From Setomelanomma holmii (lineage: Eukaryota > Ascomycota > Dothideomycetes > Pleosporales > Phaeosphaeriaceae): 64,000 nucleotides of DNA. The notes below the pieces were generated by a model, which searched no databases, had not been told where the DNA came from, and saw nothing but the letters and a program-made list of their open reading frames with translations. Within the stretch, counting starts at the first letter, position 1, and every line of letters begins with the position of its first letter. Below, piece by piece: positions 22,986 to 34,725 of this stretch. The translations under genes and the position numbers were made by a program. The stretch is from assembly GCA_010015745.1 (NCBI GenBank), contig ML978222.1, forward strand, positions 62,001 through 126,000, in the 5' to 3' direction.

Positions 22986-23579
22986 TACCAGCTCGACTTG
23001 TGAAGCACCAGATCTCATGTTGCGGGTTTCATATGTGGCGCGATCTTGGTGAAGCTGAGGCAAGGCAATGAAAATGGTTTCACGCTGTGCATTTCGTAGT
23101 TTACGGAAGTTCGCTATAAGAGCTTGACGAATGTAGCATATTTGACGAGGGATAAGTTATGCTAGAGTTTGCACGTGTCAGCATGAAGATCTGAAGTTTG
23201 CTGAGCCGCGAAAGGCGCTTCGCTGCGATGTGGCGTGTTTGTTAGATGTATCGTGGTGCGATATTAACGAGTACACGATGATTAGGTAAACATAATTCAA
23301 CCTCAGGCTCGTTGTTTGAAGCTTTACGATGTGGGTGCAGCTAAAGTCCGCCTAGACGACGCGTTTTCGCCACGTCCAATCACAGCCGTGGGCGCGTCAG
23401 CTGTGCCTCGGTCCCTAAACTCTTTGCATCTTCACCATTGCTTCTCCCATCTCAGGCCGATCACTCGGCCAATGAATTCTGCGATCAGTGAAGCATTTGC
23501 CAAGGACTCCGAAGCATTTGAATAAAGTCAATGTAGTCCTTGACGTCAATTGTTGTGCAGAAGCACTCATACACACACC

Positions 23580-24464
23580 ATGACCGCTTCAACACGTGCC
23601 CAACCTACTCTCAAGCCGACCATGGCGCTCAAGCTGAATCATACAACCATCAAACTATCTGCCGGAACCATTGCGCACATCTGGCGACCGTCTTTAACAC
23701 CATACCGAGCTGTCATCGTGCTGCAGCACGGGTATGCAGAGTATGCTGAGCGCTACATTACATCGCATCATCAGATCGTCGTTCATCTTGTCAATGCCGG
23801 ATATGCAGTCTATGCGATGGATTTCTGGGGCCATGGCGGGTCTCCCGGAACGCGTGGTATCGTGTATATTGGCAAAGCTGTCAAAGATCACCAAGAGCTG
23901 CGTCAGGTTGCAAGGAAGGAGAATCCTGGGCTTCCGATCATCCTCTATGGCCACTCCCTGGGCGGCTTGACTATAGCTAGAAGCACAGTAGCAGACCCAG
24001 ATGATGTCAATGGAGTGACCATGACTGGTCCAGCACTTGCTGATGCGCTCCCCTTTGGCGGTCGAGGTGCGGTAGGCGTCGCTGCTACTCTGATGTCAAA
24101 GAGGTCAATACCGCGGAAAGCAGACGTCGAGGGTCTTACGAGAGACAAAAGCGAGATACAGAAGTACTGGGATGATCCGCTCTTTCACAAGGAGCCGATC
24201 TCGTTCCTGCTTGCTGCGACTGCATTGGACTTGGCACAAACTGTGTGGACGGGCATGAATGATTGGACAGTTCCGACGCTACTCCTGCATGGCAATGCGG
24301 ACACATATTGCGACTGGAAAGCGAGCAAGAAGTTTGTGGACGGAATTACATCGAAGGACAAAACGTTTGGGGTTTATGAGGAGGGCAGGCACGAGCTGCT
24401 GCATGGTCTCGAGGGTGATGCTGTGCTAAAGCGCATGATGGAGTGGATCGCAAGCCACAACTGA
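23580..24464 (+). CDS. Monoacylglycerol lipase-like alpha/beta hydrolase, 294 aa
   Basis: Single exon. ATG 23580 has a good context (ACCATG); ATG 23622 is an alternative start 14 residues in. Motifs follow the serine aminopeptidase S33/MGL family: VLQHGYAEYAERY near residues 47-59, MDFWGHGGSPGTRG (residues 80-93), nucleophile elbow GHSLGG with Ser126, a late Asp in LLLHGNADTYCD, and the His in EEGRHELLH. Length is normal for yeast Yju3-type enzymes, which hydrolyse monoacylglycerols at lipid droplets or membranes; the true substrate here is unknown. No membrane segment or targeting peptide is evident. Confidence 0.82.
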   Translation: MTASTRAQPTLKPTMALKLNHTTIKLSAGTIAHIWRPSLTPYRAVIVLQHGYAEYAERYITSHHQIVVHLVNAGYAVYAMDFWGHGGSPGTRGIVYIGKAVKDHQELRQVARKENPGLPIILYGHSLGGLTIARSTVADPDDVNGVTMTGPALADALPFGGRGAVGVAATLMSKRSIPRKADVEGLTRDKSEIQKYWDDPLFHKEPISFLLAATALDLAQTVWTGMNDWTVPTLLLHGNADTYCDWKASKKFVDGITSKDKTFGVYEEGRHELLHGLEGDAVLKRMMEWIASHN

Positions 24465-24910
24465 TGGTCGCGTCACACTGGCATGCTAAGCAGATCCGGT
24501 ACTGATGCAGCCTCGTTGGAGCCTCGCAAGTGCTGCTCGAGTCGATAGGCTCACCTATAGCAGCGGGATGCATGAGCTAGGAGTCTCACTGGTCAAGAGT
24601 CGTTGATCGAACATTTGAGAACCCGAAACGAGGGCTGCGAGGCGCACCAGAGACGAGTGTCTTGAGGTTTTATGCAAACATCGAGGCTGTGCAGATCGAG
24701 TGCTCTCATTCGTGGTTTGCAGCGATGCGCACGTTTTCGTGCATGGTGGCGCGGGCGCAGTCAGTTTTAGGCAACATGAAGGCTGAACCGATTGACAACA
24801 CAACACACAGTAGAGTGTGATTTAAGGCCTAGGTCAGCGCAGGTTGCTTGATATTTTCGCCATTCCGACTTCCGGATAGCATCTCTTACAGTCTTCGAAG
24901 CTGCTTCGCC
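24465..24910. other. Spacer
   Basis: No supported gene. It should hold the 3' UTR of the lipase-like gene and the promoter of the next gene at 24911. Confidence 0.4.
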
Positions 24911-27900
24911 ATGCCTGATCCATCGCCTGAGCACAGTGATACTGAGTCGGTCTACTCCAGTCCATCGAAGGGACCTAACGTAATGACCGATTCACAAGAA
25001 ACCATTCATGCCAATTGTATGTAGCACCGCGTAAGGTTGCAGGCTCTGCTAAACTTACAGCTTCTGCGTGGGGTGCAAAGACCGAGGACGAAGTGGGTAC
25101 CGGTCTCTATGCAGGGTATCTGCAGGTGCCCGATGCTACCACCAAAGTTTCTCGCGATCCTTCGCCGACACCTTCATGCCCTTTGATTACTTCTCAAGGT
25201 TACCTAGATGGTTTGTCGTGTGTGCAGCCAGGATGTGGTATAATGTTCACGGGTGAATACCGGCGGGGGGATCTACAGCGGCATATGCAATACAAGCATG
25301 GACCAGCAGGAAGACTGTATCTTTGTGAAGTTTGTAGTAAAACGTTCGAAAGGCCAAATGCGAGGCAAAAACACTACCATCGAAGACATTGGGTCTCAAC
25401 AAGGCCGCAGCGACCCCGCTCAAGCCGTAAAGAATCGCGAGTCTCCGTTGACTTTCCAGGCAACCAACAATCTGTCGGGCCTGGCAGCATCAACGCGTTC
25501 TTATCCACGTTCTTATCCACGCGTGGGAACGTTGTCAAAGCTGATGTTTTACCAAAGCCTCTGGAAGTACTAGCGTTCGACAGCACAAAGGCGGACGATG
25601 AAGTGCTAGATCCTCGGCCGACTCTTGAGTCAAATAGTGTCTCGATATTCGAGTCATGATCATCGGACTCGAGCTACCGCAGTGGCGTGGGTACCGATAC
25701 GGCATTAGTATGCTCCATGAGCTCTTTCGGAGGCTCGTTCGGCTTACGTCCCAAATGTCTGCAAGACTTCATCGCCTTCTTCGGCGACACGCTAATTGAA
25801 AGCACCAGCGCTCGGCGATGGGCTCGTCATGTGTTGGCGAAGTGCTCTGCTGATGAAGTCGAGCTGCGGATTGTTGCGTTACTCAAAGAATATACCCTCG
25901 ATCTAGAAAGGACAGCGAATGTTGGACGTTCGAGCGCAAGACTGAACACTGATGAAGAGCGTCAGCAGGCCGCACTACTGGCAGAGGCCACCAGGTTGAT
26001 TCGCCGATATCGGTCAAAAGTTGCTCGTTACTTCAGCGACAATGCACCCTCTGTAGCGCCTAGGATCGACTCATTGTCTGGACGTCTTCAGGACCTAGGG
26101 AAGCAGCTCTCACTCGAAGAGAGATGAAGCAATACAGATGGAGGATGAGTTCGACGAAGAAGATGCCTATATCGATCTTGAGTCGGTCCACAATAATCTG
26201 GTGACAGGTGAAGCTTTCCGCAAACTGGCGGCCGCTCTACCACGCGCACTATACTATGATCCAACAAGCAGCATAGAAAGCATTCGAAAAGCACTAAATT
26301 TGAGCGACGGTGTCTATACAGCACCTAGCTTTGACATCAAGTTCGATGTCGAATGGGATCTCAATGCCTTCATGCATGCTCAATACGGCCAAAATTGGCC
26401 TACACTGGGCTCAGTGGTGGTCCTTACGGGAACAGCCTTATACGTCCAGGCCACCACCTACCTCTTGTATGTCACATCGACTTGGTCAGATACTGGCACA
26501 TTCTTTCTCGATCTTCTCCTCCAGGCTGGGTTAGCTGGAGGCAGAATTTCTCGACGTGCGTGGTCATCTCATTGCCTTTCCGTCTGTATCAAAAGCTGAC
26601 ATGATGTAGCCGCCTTCAATCCACCGATTCACGTTAGTATTGAAGTCACAGACTTCAAGTGCGGAGTGACTCTCGAAGTTCAAGGAGCCAATGAGAAGGT
26701 GCTACACGAGCTAGCTGAACTACTTGCTTGGTCGAGTCCTGCTTTGCGTCTTTCTCCTCTAGAAAACAAACTGGTATACGCAAAGCCTTCGCTGACATCA
26801 GTCGCAGAAGGTCATTATAGGATGAAGATTACGCATGATGAGCTGCAAGACACTGAAACGGCGTGTTGGCAACCATTGTTTTCTGGAGCTGTCATTGCAT
26901 CAGGATTCCCGACACCCGCACATGGCGTTGAAGTTGGCATGGAGGCTCCCCTTGATATTTTAGCGGCACTAGGTGGTGTCCGCCATGCGATCGAATACGA
27001 AGGTGGCATTGTCTTGAAAGGCTTCTCGCACATGTTCATCCCGCTGAGGAAAGAGGACAATCGGGTTCAGTGGCACGCCATCTCGAGCCAGCACTCGCAA
27101 AGACGCCTGACCTATTACGATGCCGTCGCATCGTGTAAAACACGCGTATCCATCGAAGAGGTGACATTTGAAGATCTCGCAAGATGTCGACATTTCCTGG
27201 GATGGTGCTCCGTCGCAGAGCTCCGACTTGGATCACATCTTGCAGATTATGAAAACCTCGACTATTCGATCGCTAGAGTGGCGAAACCACCCGCGCGCTG
27301 TACTGGTGCTCATCTAGATATCCAGAACATTGGCGCTGGAGTAATTGACTTCAAAATCGGTCCAAAGGATGGGACGTTCCATTTTCAACGTGAAGGCCCT
27401 TACAAGAAAGTTGCAAATTGGGCGGAGCAGACACGCGTAGTGCTTTATGATACTGGTGGGGGCATGAGCGCAGGTCACAACCAGAATGTTGACAGTTGTC
27501 ATGGAAAACGTGCTTGGCTCGTTCCTGCATCTGCAGCAATGCTTCACATGGCTCAACATCGGCATTCCATGGATCCCATAAAGGTAGGAGGAAAGCCGGC
27601 CACATTGGACACAGATATCCCAGTCGGATCTTTGGCGAAGGATGTCCTACTACAATTCGAACGGCGCGATGCTCCCGGTCAGCCAAATAACGACTTCCAA
27701 GATATAATCCTGGACTTTTGGTCGCACCTGGAGCGTCTTCTCGACTTACAGATCACCAGAAAATCCATGAAGGAATTGCTATGCAGGCGCCTACATGTGA
27801 TATTCTCACTGGATACGAATTCAGGGCCATAGTACGAGAGCAACTTCCGATGTCTCTCAAAGAGGTCGATCTCAACAAGACCAATGGAGGGTGGCCAGAA

Positions 27901-28684
27901 CTTGTGAAGGACATCAATGCGTTAGTTCTCTTTGCAAACGGGTTCGGCGACCTGATTCTACCTTCTACCAAGGACAAGCACAGAGTCTGTCGATGTTGGC
28001 AGAGGCTCAAGACAGGGCAGGACCATCTAGCCACGTGCGTTACGACCTTGCACGATCTCTACAATGAAGCCGGATCACGCACAACTCGAGATCAGCTGAC
28101 CTCGACAGGTCTACAGTGGCATAAAGGCAACTCGCTGCTCTTCGAGAAATGCGGTGGAAATAGCAACTGCTGCAACCGTCTCCAAACGAATTGTTACTCG
28201 GCGACGCTTAGGGTCCATTGTAACGCCAAAGAAGCTGGAGCACTCCGGCGCAGTTATGTTTGGACGGTCCGAACTTGCCTGCCGTCAAGATTTCCAATTT
28301 GGACGCACCAGTAACAAGTCTCAGACGCTATACAGCCAGCCAAACGTTCTGATAATACCGTCTTCAAGCGCGCAGGCCTCAGATACAGCAACCGAGTCTT
28401 CAGAGTCCAGCACAACCCCAACAAAGCCACAGATGGATAGCGACTTTTCAGGCGCAAGCTCGACCACCGCAATCACGCTACCAGATGAAAGCCGCACCTC
28501 CGTCGAGCATGCGGATGTGGTCACAATAAAGCGTTCTTGCTCACCTGATTTCAACCCTGCTGGATTCGGTAGCAGCCATTCTCAAGAACACAGCGTCATT
28601 GCCGATGCACCACACGGTAATTTGGACGCTGGGACTCGCAAGCGCAAGAATACTCTCGACCTGCTGGAGATCCACTTTCCCTGA
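24911..28684 (+). pseudogene. Large C2H2 zinc-finger fungal protein gene with several frame lesions
   Basis: Exon 1 (24911-25016) and an intron with good signals (25017-25060) lead to an exon with two C2H2 fingers: CVQPGCGIMFTG...RHMQYKH and CEVCSKTFERP...HYHRRH. The following regions belong to one known architecture of uncharacterised Pezizomycotina proteins: IAFFGDTL, GSVVVLTGTALYVQATT, LFSGAVIASGFPTP, MEAPLDILAALGGVRH, VKDINALVLFANGFGD. A real intron lies at 26556-26609. Reading needs four other corrections: an in-frame TGA at 25657-25659, and frame changes near 26124-26138, 27765-27785 and 28160-28180, none explained by introns. The intact protein would be near 1200 residues, with N-terminal DNA- or RNA-binding fingers. 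Its function is unknown. Coding similarity is still easy to follow, so decay is recent, or some lesions are assembly errors. Confidence 0.65.
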
Positions 28685-29296
28685 CACACCGGGAGTCTAA
28701 GCCGGATGACACGCTGCCAATGAGAGAGAGCGAGGAAAGCTCACAGACTGATGTTGTCACAAGCTATGCGAAATCCTCGCTTGTCGATCCAAGACCGGCG
28801 CGCTCGCTGAGGAGGGTCGAGAAACTTTCTGTTCCTGGTATTGAAGCGAGGAAATGATTTTACACACTAGCGGAATCGCAGTACGTGATTTAGAGGATGG
28901 GACTGGATTTATTAGCAGAGCATCACACTCGTGTTTGTCAGTTGGATTGTCGAGGTATTTGAGGAGCGAAACTTCTTTCATTTTAGCAACAATATATGGC
29001 GCGTATCTTGGCTTTATGTATAATTAGGAATATATCGCGAATATATGGAAATGTCATTGAACGAGATCAGCACATGTGATCGAACAGCATCTTTGGGACG
29101 TCATGGTTTGGAGCCGAATGCATACGTATCGACAAGGGCGGAGACAATGCGCCCGTGGAAATTCGGTCGATGTCTGCGATTAGTCATTTGTTGCGATTCG
29201 TTGGTGTCGATGTAGGATAGTGCGTTCGAATCTGTAGTATGCAGGCTGCTATTGACTTGGCTTAGTTTTCGAAGAAGATACAATTTGGAAGATCCA
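28685..29296. other. Convergent spacer
   Basis: Lies between the end of the zinc-finger gene remnant and the stop of the minus-strand HET gene. I see no gene; it includes AT-rich sequence around 28990-29050. Confidence 0.4.
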
Positions 29297-31037
29297 TTAC
29301 CTCGAATCAACCACAGCAATGCGCCTCAACCTGGGCCTCGATACAACCTCTCTATCCTCTTGACTCTTTTCAGGATTCGCAGAGTCAATTCGGTGAAAGT
29401 CTGCCCCTCGGACTGGGGAATGCTCGCCCATTCGCCCGTCAATTGAGAATGAGCGATATGCTAGATCGTTGTTATAGACATCCGAGGCCACCTCATCACT
29501 CGCTCGAGCTTTGTTCTTCTGGTAAGCTACCCGTGAGCACAGTGGTATAGACTCTGGGACTAGTCTCGCCAGGAGCCATAGCGCGATCTGGACGGTGCTT
29601 GTGTCATGATTTGTGCCGTGTGGTGTGATAGTCAGCGCGGGGCCGAATCCGCTCAGCATGGCTGACCTGTGCTCGTGATCCATGATTTTGAGCATGGATG
29701 GAATCTCCACAGTATCTTTGGAAGACGGTTCGATGTCATTTCTACCGATGGTGTGCTTTTGAAGCGCGTCCATAAGAGCATCGAAAGCTGGACATAGCCC
29801 CGTGAGTAGCTGGTCATGACCGAAAATGTCTGTGCCGATAAGCTTGTAATGTGCCCAAGACAGGATCTGGTCGTTGCATAGCATGGCGTGCCTAGCGAAC
29901 CTGAGACCTCTGACATCGAATTCAATGAACGATGTATGTTCGGGTGATGGGATCATGGGATTTTCATGCTCCTCGTAGAGACACAAGGTGCGCGCCACAA
30001 GTAATGCCGAGCAAGAGCACAAAGGCTCATTAGAGCGCTTCAGTACGTCGAAAGCCAAATCTTCGCTTGGCTGATCGTAGTTCACCTCAGGGTGCTGGAA
30101 GTCTGAACAAAGCGAAAGCAAGGCATAGACACGATCTCGGGGTATTGCGCATTCCTTGTCACGAAGATGGTCCAGCAAGTTGATCAAAGTCTTCGAGCGA
30201 AGTCGATCCGGATTCGTTATGATGTCCTCGAAACTTGCAAAAGTGCAGTCGCTGAAATTGCTGAGATCTGGATGCTCGAAATGGCTCATGGCGCCAACCA
30301 GGTCAGAGAATTTGAAAGAATCTCTACCCGTAAGTATCAAGACGTTACGAGCAAGAAGAACTTCTTGCGTGACCTACTCAAAGATCGTTATCAGTAGCGT
30401 CAACAGGTGTCGGGTCACGCGGAAATCTTACCCACGCGCGGCCCCAATATTCGTTATTAAAGATGCAGCTTTTGACGATATCCCTCGTTTGCATTATACT
30501 ATTCCAGGGAATCGTAGGATCTGAGAACATTGATTTTGATTTACTGTTGCGGAAATACGTCATACACGGAGCCATGGATGGTAGTTTGCCCAGCCAAAGG
30601 TACACCAGGAACGCGCGTGAAAATGTCCGGCCCATCTGTTTGACCTGGTGATTGCGTTCCAGTATGTTCGCCTGGTCGATGCACAGTGCATCTATCCAGT
30701 AAAATGTCATCGGCATGTGACGGACCATCTCAAGAAAGTCGTAAAGATTCTTTTGGACGTAGAATGGCAGCCCATTGAGCAGGATCCGTACGCGATCTCC
30801 GCCCCACCTGTATGACAGACATACATATGAAGCTCGGTCAAGGACAGAGTGGCTGACATAACATTGGATGGACCCATCTGCTGATAGCTCTGAATTGACC
30901 GTGACGAGACGGAGAGACGACTGTGTTTGGTCGAGAGGTTTGTGGGTGAATATTTTGTTTTCGGTTGGCGACGGAATTGGCTCTTCCTTTCCTTGGAGGG
31001 AAGCCGATCGGTTTAGGAATGCGTTCACCCTCTTCAT
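29297..31037 (-). CDS. HET-domain protein, intact, 560 aa, two exons
   Basis: Exon 1 is 31037-30432, intron 30431-30374 (58 nt, GTAAGA...CTGATAAC...GAGTAG) and exon 2 30373-29297. The HET domain (PF06985) is complete. YVCLSYRWGG is at residues 71-80, YWIDALCIDQ at 113-122, then ERNHQVKQMG and VYLWLG. Downstream is the conserved RDRVYALLSLCSD and a long C-terminal region that the frameshifted paralogue at 34.7-36.4 kb also carries. HET proteins mediate allorecognition and incompatibility cell death after fusion of unlike hyphae. Partner genes are not identifiable here. This is the only one of the three HET copies in the window that reads through. Confidence 0.85.
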
Positions 31038-31682
31038 GGTCGGTAACAGAGTGTCGGGTCCGGCGTTATGTGGTTGGGTAGCATGCGCTCAGCCGAGCTG
31101 CCATAGCGCATGCAGTGGAACTGGTGTCTCACGATGGCAAAGATCCCGGTATGCGCCGGAACGATCGTGGGGAAAAGAGCTAAGTAAGCTGAGCTTGACG
31201 AGAGTTGGGCTGCAGCGAGAGGATGATTGGTATATTCTCCTGGGCCCAAAAGGTACGAGATGGATGAGTGTCGTTTTGCTAAGCACGGTGCACTAGCATG
31301 CATACCATCGCGTAATGGTGCGGAGAAGGGTCTAAAAGTGGGGCCGTGCCGAAGCGAGGTTTGCATCATCAGAGCAGCGCGTGCGTGACTCCACTTTCAC
31401 ATTCACGTGTCTCGCTTTGCACAACACTCGACACCATCTTCGTATATAATGTCAGCAATTCTTTCCTCTTGTTGCAGCACGTAGCCTCAATTCGACACGT
31501 AGAGTAGGGAGGTTGAACAAGTTGTGCGAAAACACGAAGTAGAGCACCACGATGGGGGCCGCGATTCTGCAACATTTAGGCGCCCACGAGGCGCGGCTCC
31601 CGATATCTATGTGATCCTTCGCTGCGCTCTCGGATCACAACAATCAGTAGAGAAACCCCGAAAACCTTCACAAGTACGCAAA
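31038..31682. promoter_or_regulatory. Divergent spacer between HET and DUF726 genes
   Basis: The start codons at 31037 (minus) and 31683 (plus) face apart, so both promoters lie in these 645 bp. Short overlapping frames on both strands show no family similarity. Confidence 0.45.
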
Positions 31683-34423
31683 ATGTTCTTCGGCAATGGT
31701 ACAGATAGTGCTCCAAAAGATGAAGGAGCTTCTCTCAGCTCAATGCTCGAGACGCCTACTCTACGTATAGAGCTGGCACTCCTAGTGCTGCTGTGTATTG
31801 ACTCCATGCGAAACGAGCTCACAGCTACATTCGAAACCGACGAAGCGCACAGTCAAAAACCAACGACAGCCTCACCATCGCACGTTCCAACGAAGCCTAC
31901 GCACAACCTCTTCAGTATTGACGAGCCACGAACAGAGACATTGGGAAGTGGCCATGATCATGGAGGAAGGACGCAGGGCGAGCTCGACTTACACAGATGC
32001 AAGCATTACGACGAAGCGCTCTGACGTTCTTCGACAAATGGCGTGCCAGTGTCATGCATCGCATCTGTGATGTTCTCTGCGTGAGAGGCGAGACGGTCCG
32101 ACAAGCGAAAACTAGGGGAAACAAAGGCTGGATGAGGCAGAGAAGCAAAAGCAAGGCATTGCATCTCTAATTGACTTCGACGAGAACCCGTTTGCACAAG
32201 CCGCACCCAAGAAGATAGAGAAGCATGGACACTACGACGTGATACAGACCCAGATATTGGCTCTCGATGAGCAGAAGCGTGTGTTGATCTTGCATTGCCA
32301 TCTACTGCTCTTACTGAGCTTGGAGCATTATCCGGCCCACTCAAAGGTCCTGCTTCTGAGTCTCACGAGCAGTTTTGAGCTGGAGACGAATCTCTTGGGT
32401 GAGCACGAGAAGTCGGTCGCGCAAGGACTACTAGCGACAGCTGCGTCGCAAATGGATGCTGAAGCGACGACAAAGAGACAAGCCTCGAACGACGCCGCGA
32501 CTCGAAGGTGGAAGGTTGGGCTGGCTGCTGTAGGCGGCGCTGTACTCATTGGTGTGACCGGTGGCCTTGCCGCTCCCCTGCTGGCGGCTGGTCTTGGTAC
32601 GGTCATGGGCGGGCTCGGTCTGGGTGTCGTTTCGACATACCTTGGCGCACTAGTAGGCAGCTCGGTGCTGGTAGGGTCGTTGTTTGGAGCATACAATGCG
32701 AAGATGACAGGCAAGCTCATGAAGCAATATGCCCAAGAAGTACGGGACTTCGAGTTTCTCCCAGTTGAAGGTATACAGAGACACTTTTGTCCGTGGATTG
32801 AATCATACTGATACATGACAGATCCCGATCGCCCATCACAACAACGAGTTCATGAATGGGCAGACGAGGAAGACGCTCGAGACCCTGCCAAGCGAGAACG
32901 ACATCGTCTGCGTGTGACCATTGGTGTCAGCGGCTGGTTAAGCTCGCCCTCAGACGTGTTCAAGCCATGGGAAGTCATTGATACAGACTCAAGCGAGCCA
33001 TTCGCCTTACGTTTCGAGCTCGATGCCATGCTTCGACTTGGTACTTCCCTGCAGGACGTTCTTTTCAGCTACGCATGGGATGGACTAGCCTATACAGTTG
33101 TTAGTCGCACGCTACTCGGGGCATTCTATGCCGGACTCTGGCCTCTAGGCTTGATCAAGGTTACAAGTGTTCTTGAACCCTTTCAGCGTTGCGATTGCCC
33201 GCGCGAATAAGGCTGGTAAAGTCCTGGCGCACGCACTCATTGACGGAGTCCAGGGGAAGCGACCCGTCACACTCACCGGCTACTCGGTCGGCGCACGCGT
33301 CATCTTCGCATGCCTGGTCGAATTAGCAGAGCAGCACGCATTCGGTTTAGTGGAGTCTGTTGTATTGATGGGAACACCAGCACCTTCAAGTCAGAAGCAG
33401 TGGAGACAGATCCGATCTGTCGGCACGGCGCGTGTCGTGAACATATACAGCACCGAAGATTACGTCCTCGGCTACCTCTATCGTTGCACCAAGCTCGAGA
33501 TGGGCGTCGCGGGCTTGGACGAGGTCCGGGCCGTGCACGGCATCGAGACCGTGGATGTCAGCAAGCTTGTCAATGGACATGACAAGTACCGCTATCTTGT
33601 TGGCAGAATTCTGGTGGACATTGGACTCGGTGATGTCAACTTCAGTAAGATCGCTGAGCAGGAGAGAGCTTTGGAATTGGCAGAAAAGAAGAAGAAGCAT
33701 GTGAAGGAACAGGCTAAGCGCAACAAATCTGAGCCTGATCAATCAGCAAAGCAGATCGCGGCCAGAGCGAGCACGGCGTATGCTCCTAGAGGATCCATGC
33801 AAGACCTCATCAATACCAACGACAATCATCCCACGACACCGACGAAGCATCAGCCATTGCACTCCCGCACTTTGCTCTACACACAGCCTCGGTCAGCTCA
33901 ACAACCGGCAAAATGGTATACGTCCTCGGTGGAAGGACCACCACTTTGGACCCCACAGCAGACTTCTCATCACGTCGATACCGACGCCGAGGCACCGTCG
34001 ACAGATACATCGGGTGCAGGAATGCCGCCAAACTCAAGGTTCGACCTAGCCATGGCCTCAGCAATGCATCAACGATAGCTTCCATCAGGTCTGACGAGCT
34101 TATCTGCCAAGACGCACGAACTTCCTACCGACCCCCCGAAGGCTGAGAAGGACGATTGTAACAGTTCGATTACCATCACAGATCTGACTCTTTCCATGGC
34201 GGATATGCGCACGACCGACCAACCTGTCAAGAAGGCCGCGGCGGTTACGGTGACTGAAGTGCTTGTCGTGAGGGGTAACGAGGACAGCGATTATGACGAG
34301 GTGAACCACGCGGTTGGTCATGCTGAGTACCACGATGACGCCGACGAAGTTAGCAGCGACGTCGGCGAATTGGCGATGGTGGATCCTGTGCCAATGGATG
34401 ATTTCGATTACGGGCTTATGTGA
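31683..34423 (+). pseudogene. DUF726 (TMCO4-like) alpha/beta-hydrolase gene with three frameshifts and a stop
   Basis: The start at ATG 31683 is followed by the family N-terminus (IELALLVLLCIDSMRNELTA). A glycine-rich hydrophobic hairpin follows (GAVLIGVTGGLAAPLLAAGL, then GLGVVSTYLGALVGSSVLVG), then the hydrolase part with LRVTIGVSGWL and the nucleophile elbow GYSVGA, and an acidic tail ending DDFDYGLM. One real intron is at 32771-32821. Frame changes without intron occur near 32020 (looks like an extra CT), near 32115-32130 (around a G-run) and near 33170. A TAG at 34076-34078 interrupts an otherwise continuous last exon. DUF726 proteins are membrane-associated putative hydrolases of unknown substrate. 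Several lesions suggest a pseudogene, but all domains remain recognisable. Confidence 0.7.
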
Positions 34424-34725
34424 CAAGCATTCTACCATCGTAATGGATCTATACTCATATCTCATAATCCTCATCCGAGATCAAGTCTTGGTGTTCGTCT
34501 TCGGGATCCCTCTGCAATCAGTCGCACGATGGATCACTCACAAGCAGAGACCTTGTCAGAAAATACGTCACACGTTTGTTGTGGACAGCGGAAACTTTTG
34601 GGATGACACAAAAGCTCCCACAGCCTTGTGCTACTGACAAGGGGCTAATGCTGGTTTCTTTCCTTGCTTTTTGCACATCCTGTCCTTGAGTATCTTACCA
34701 ACCTCGGCTATTGTCCACTCATGTG

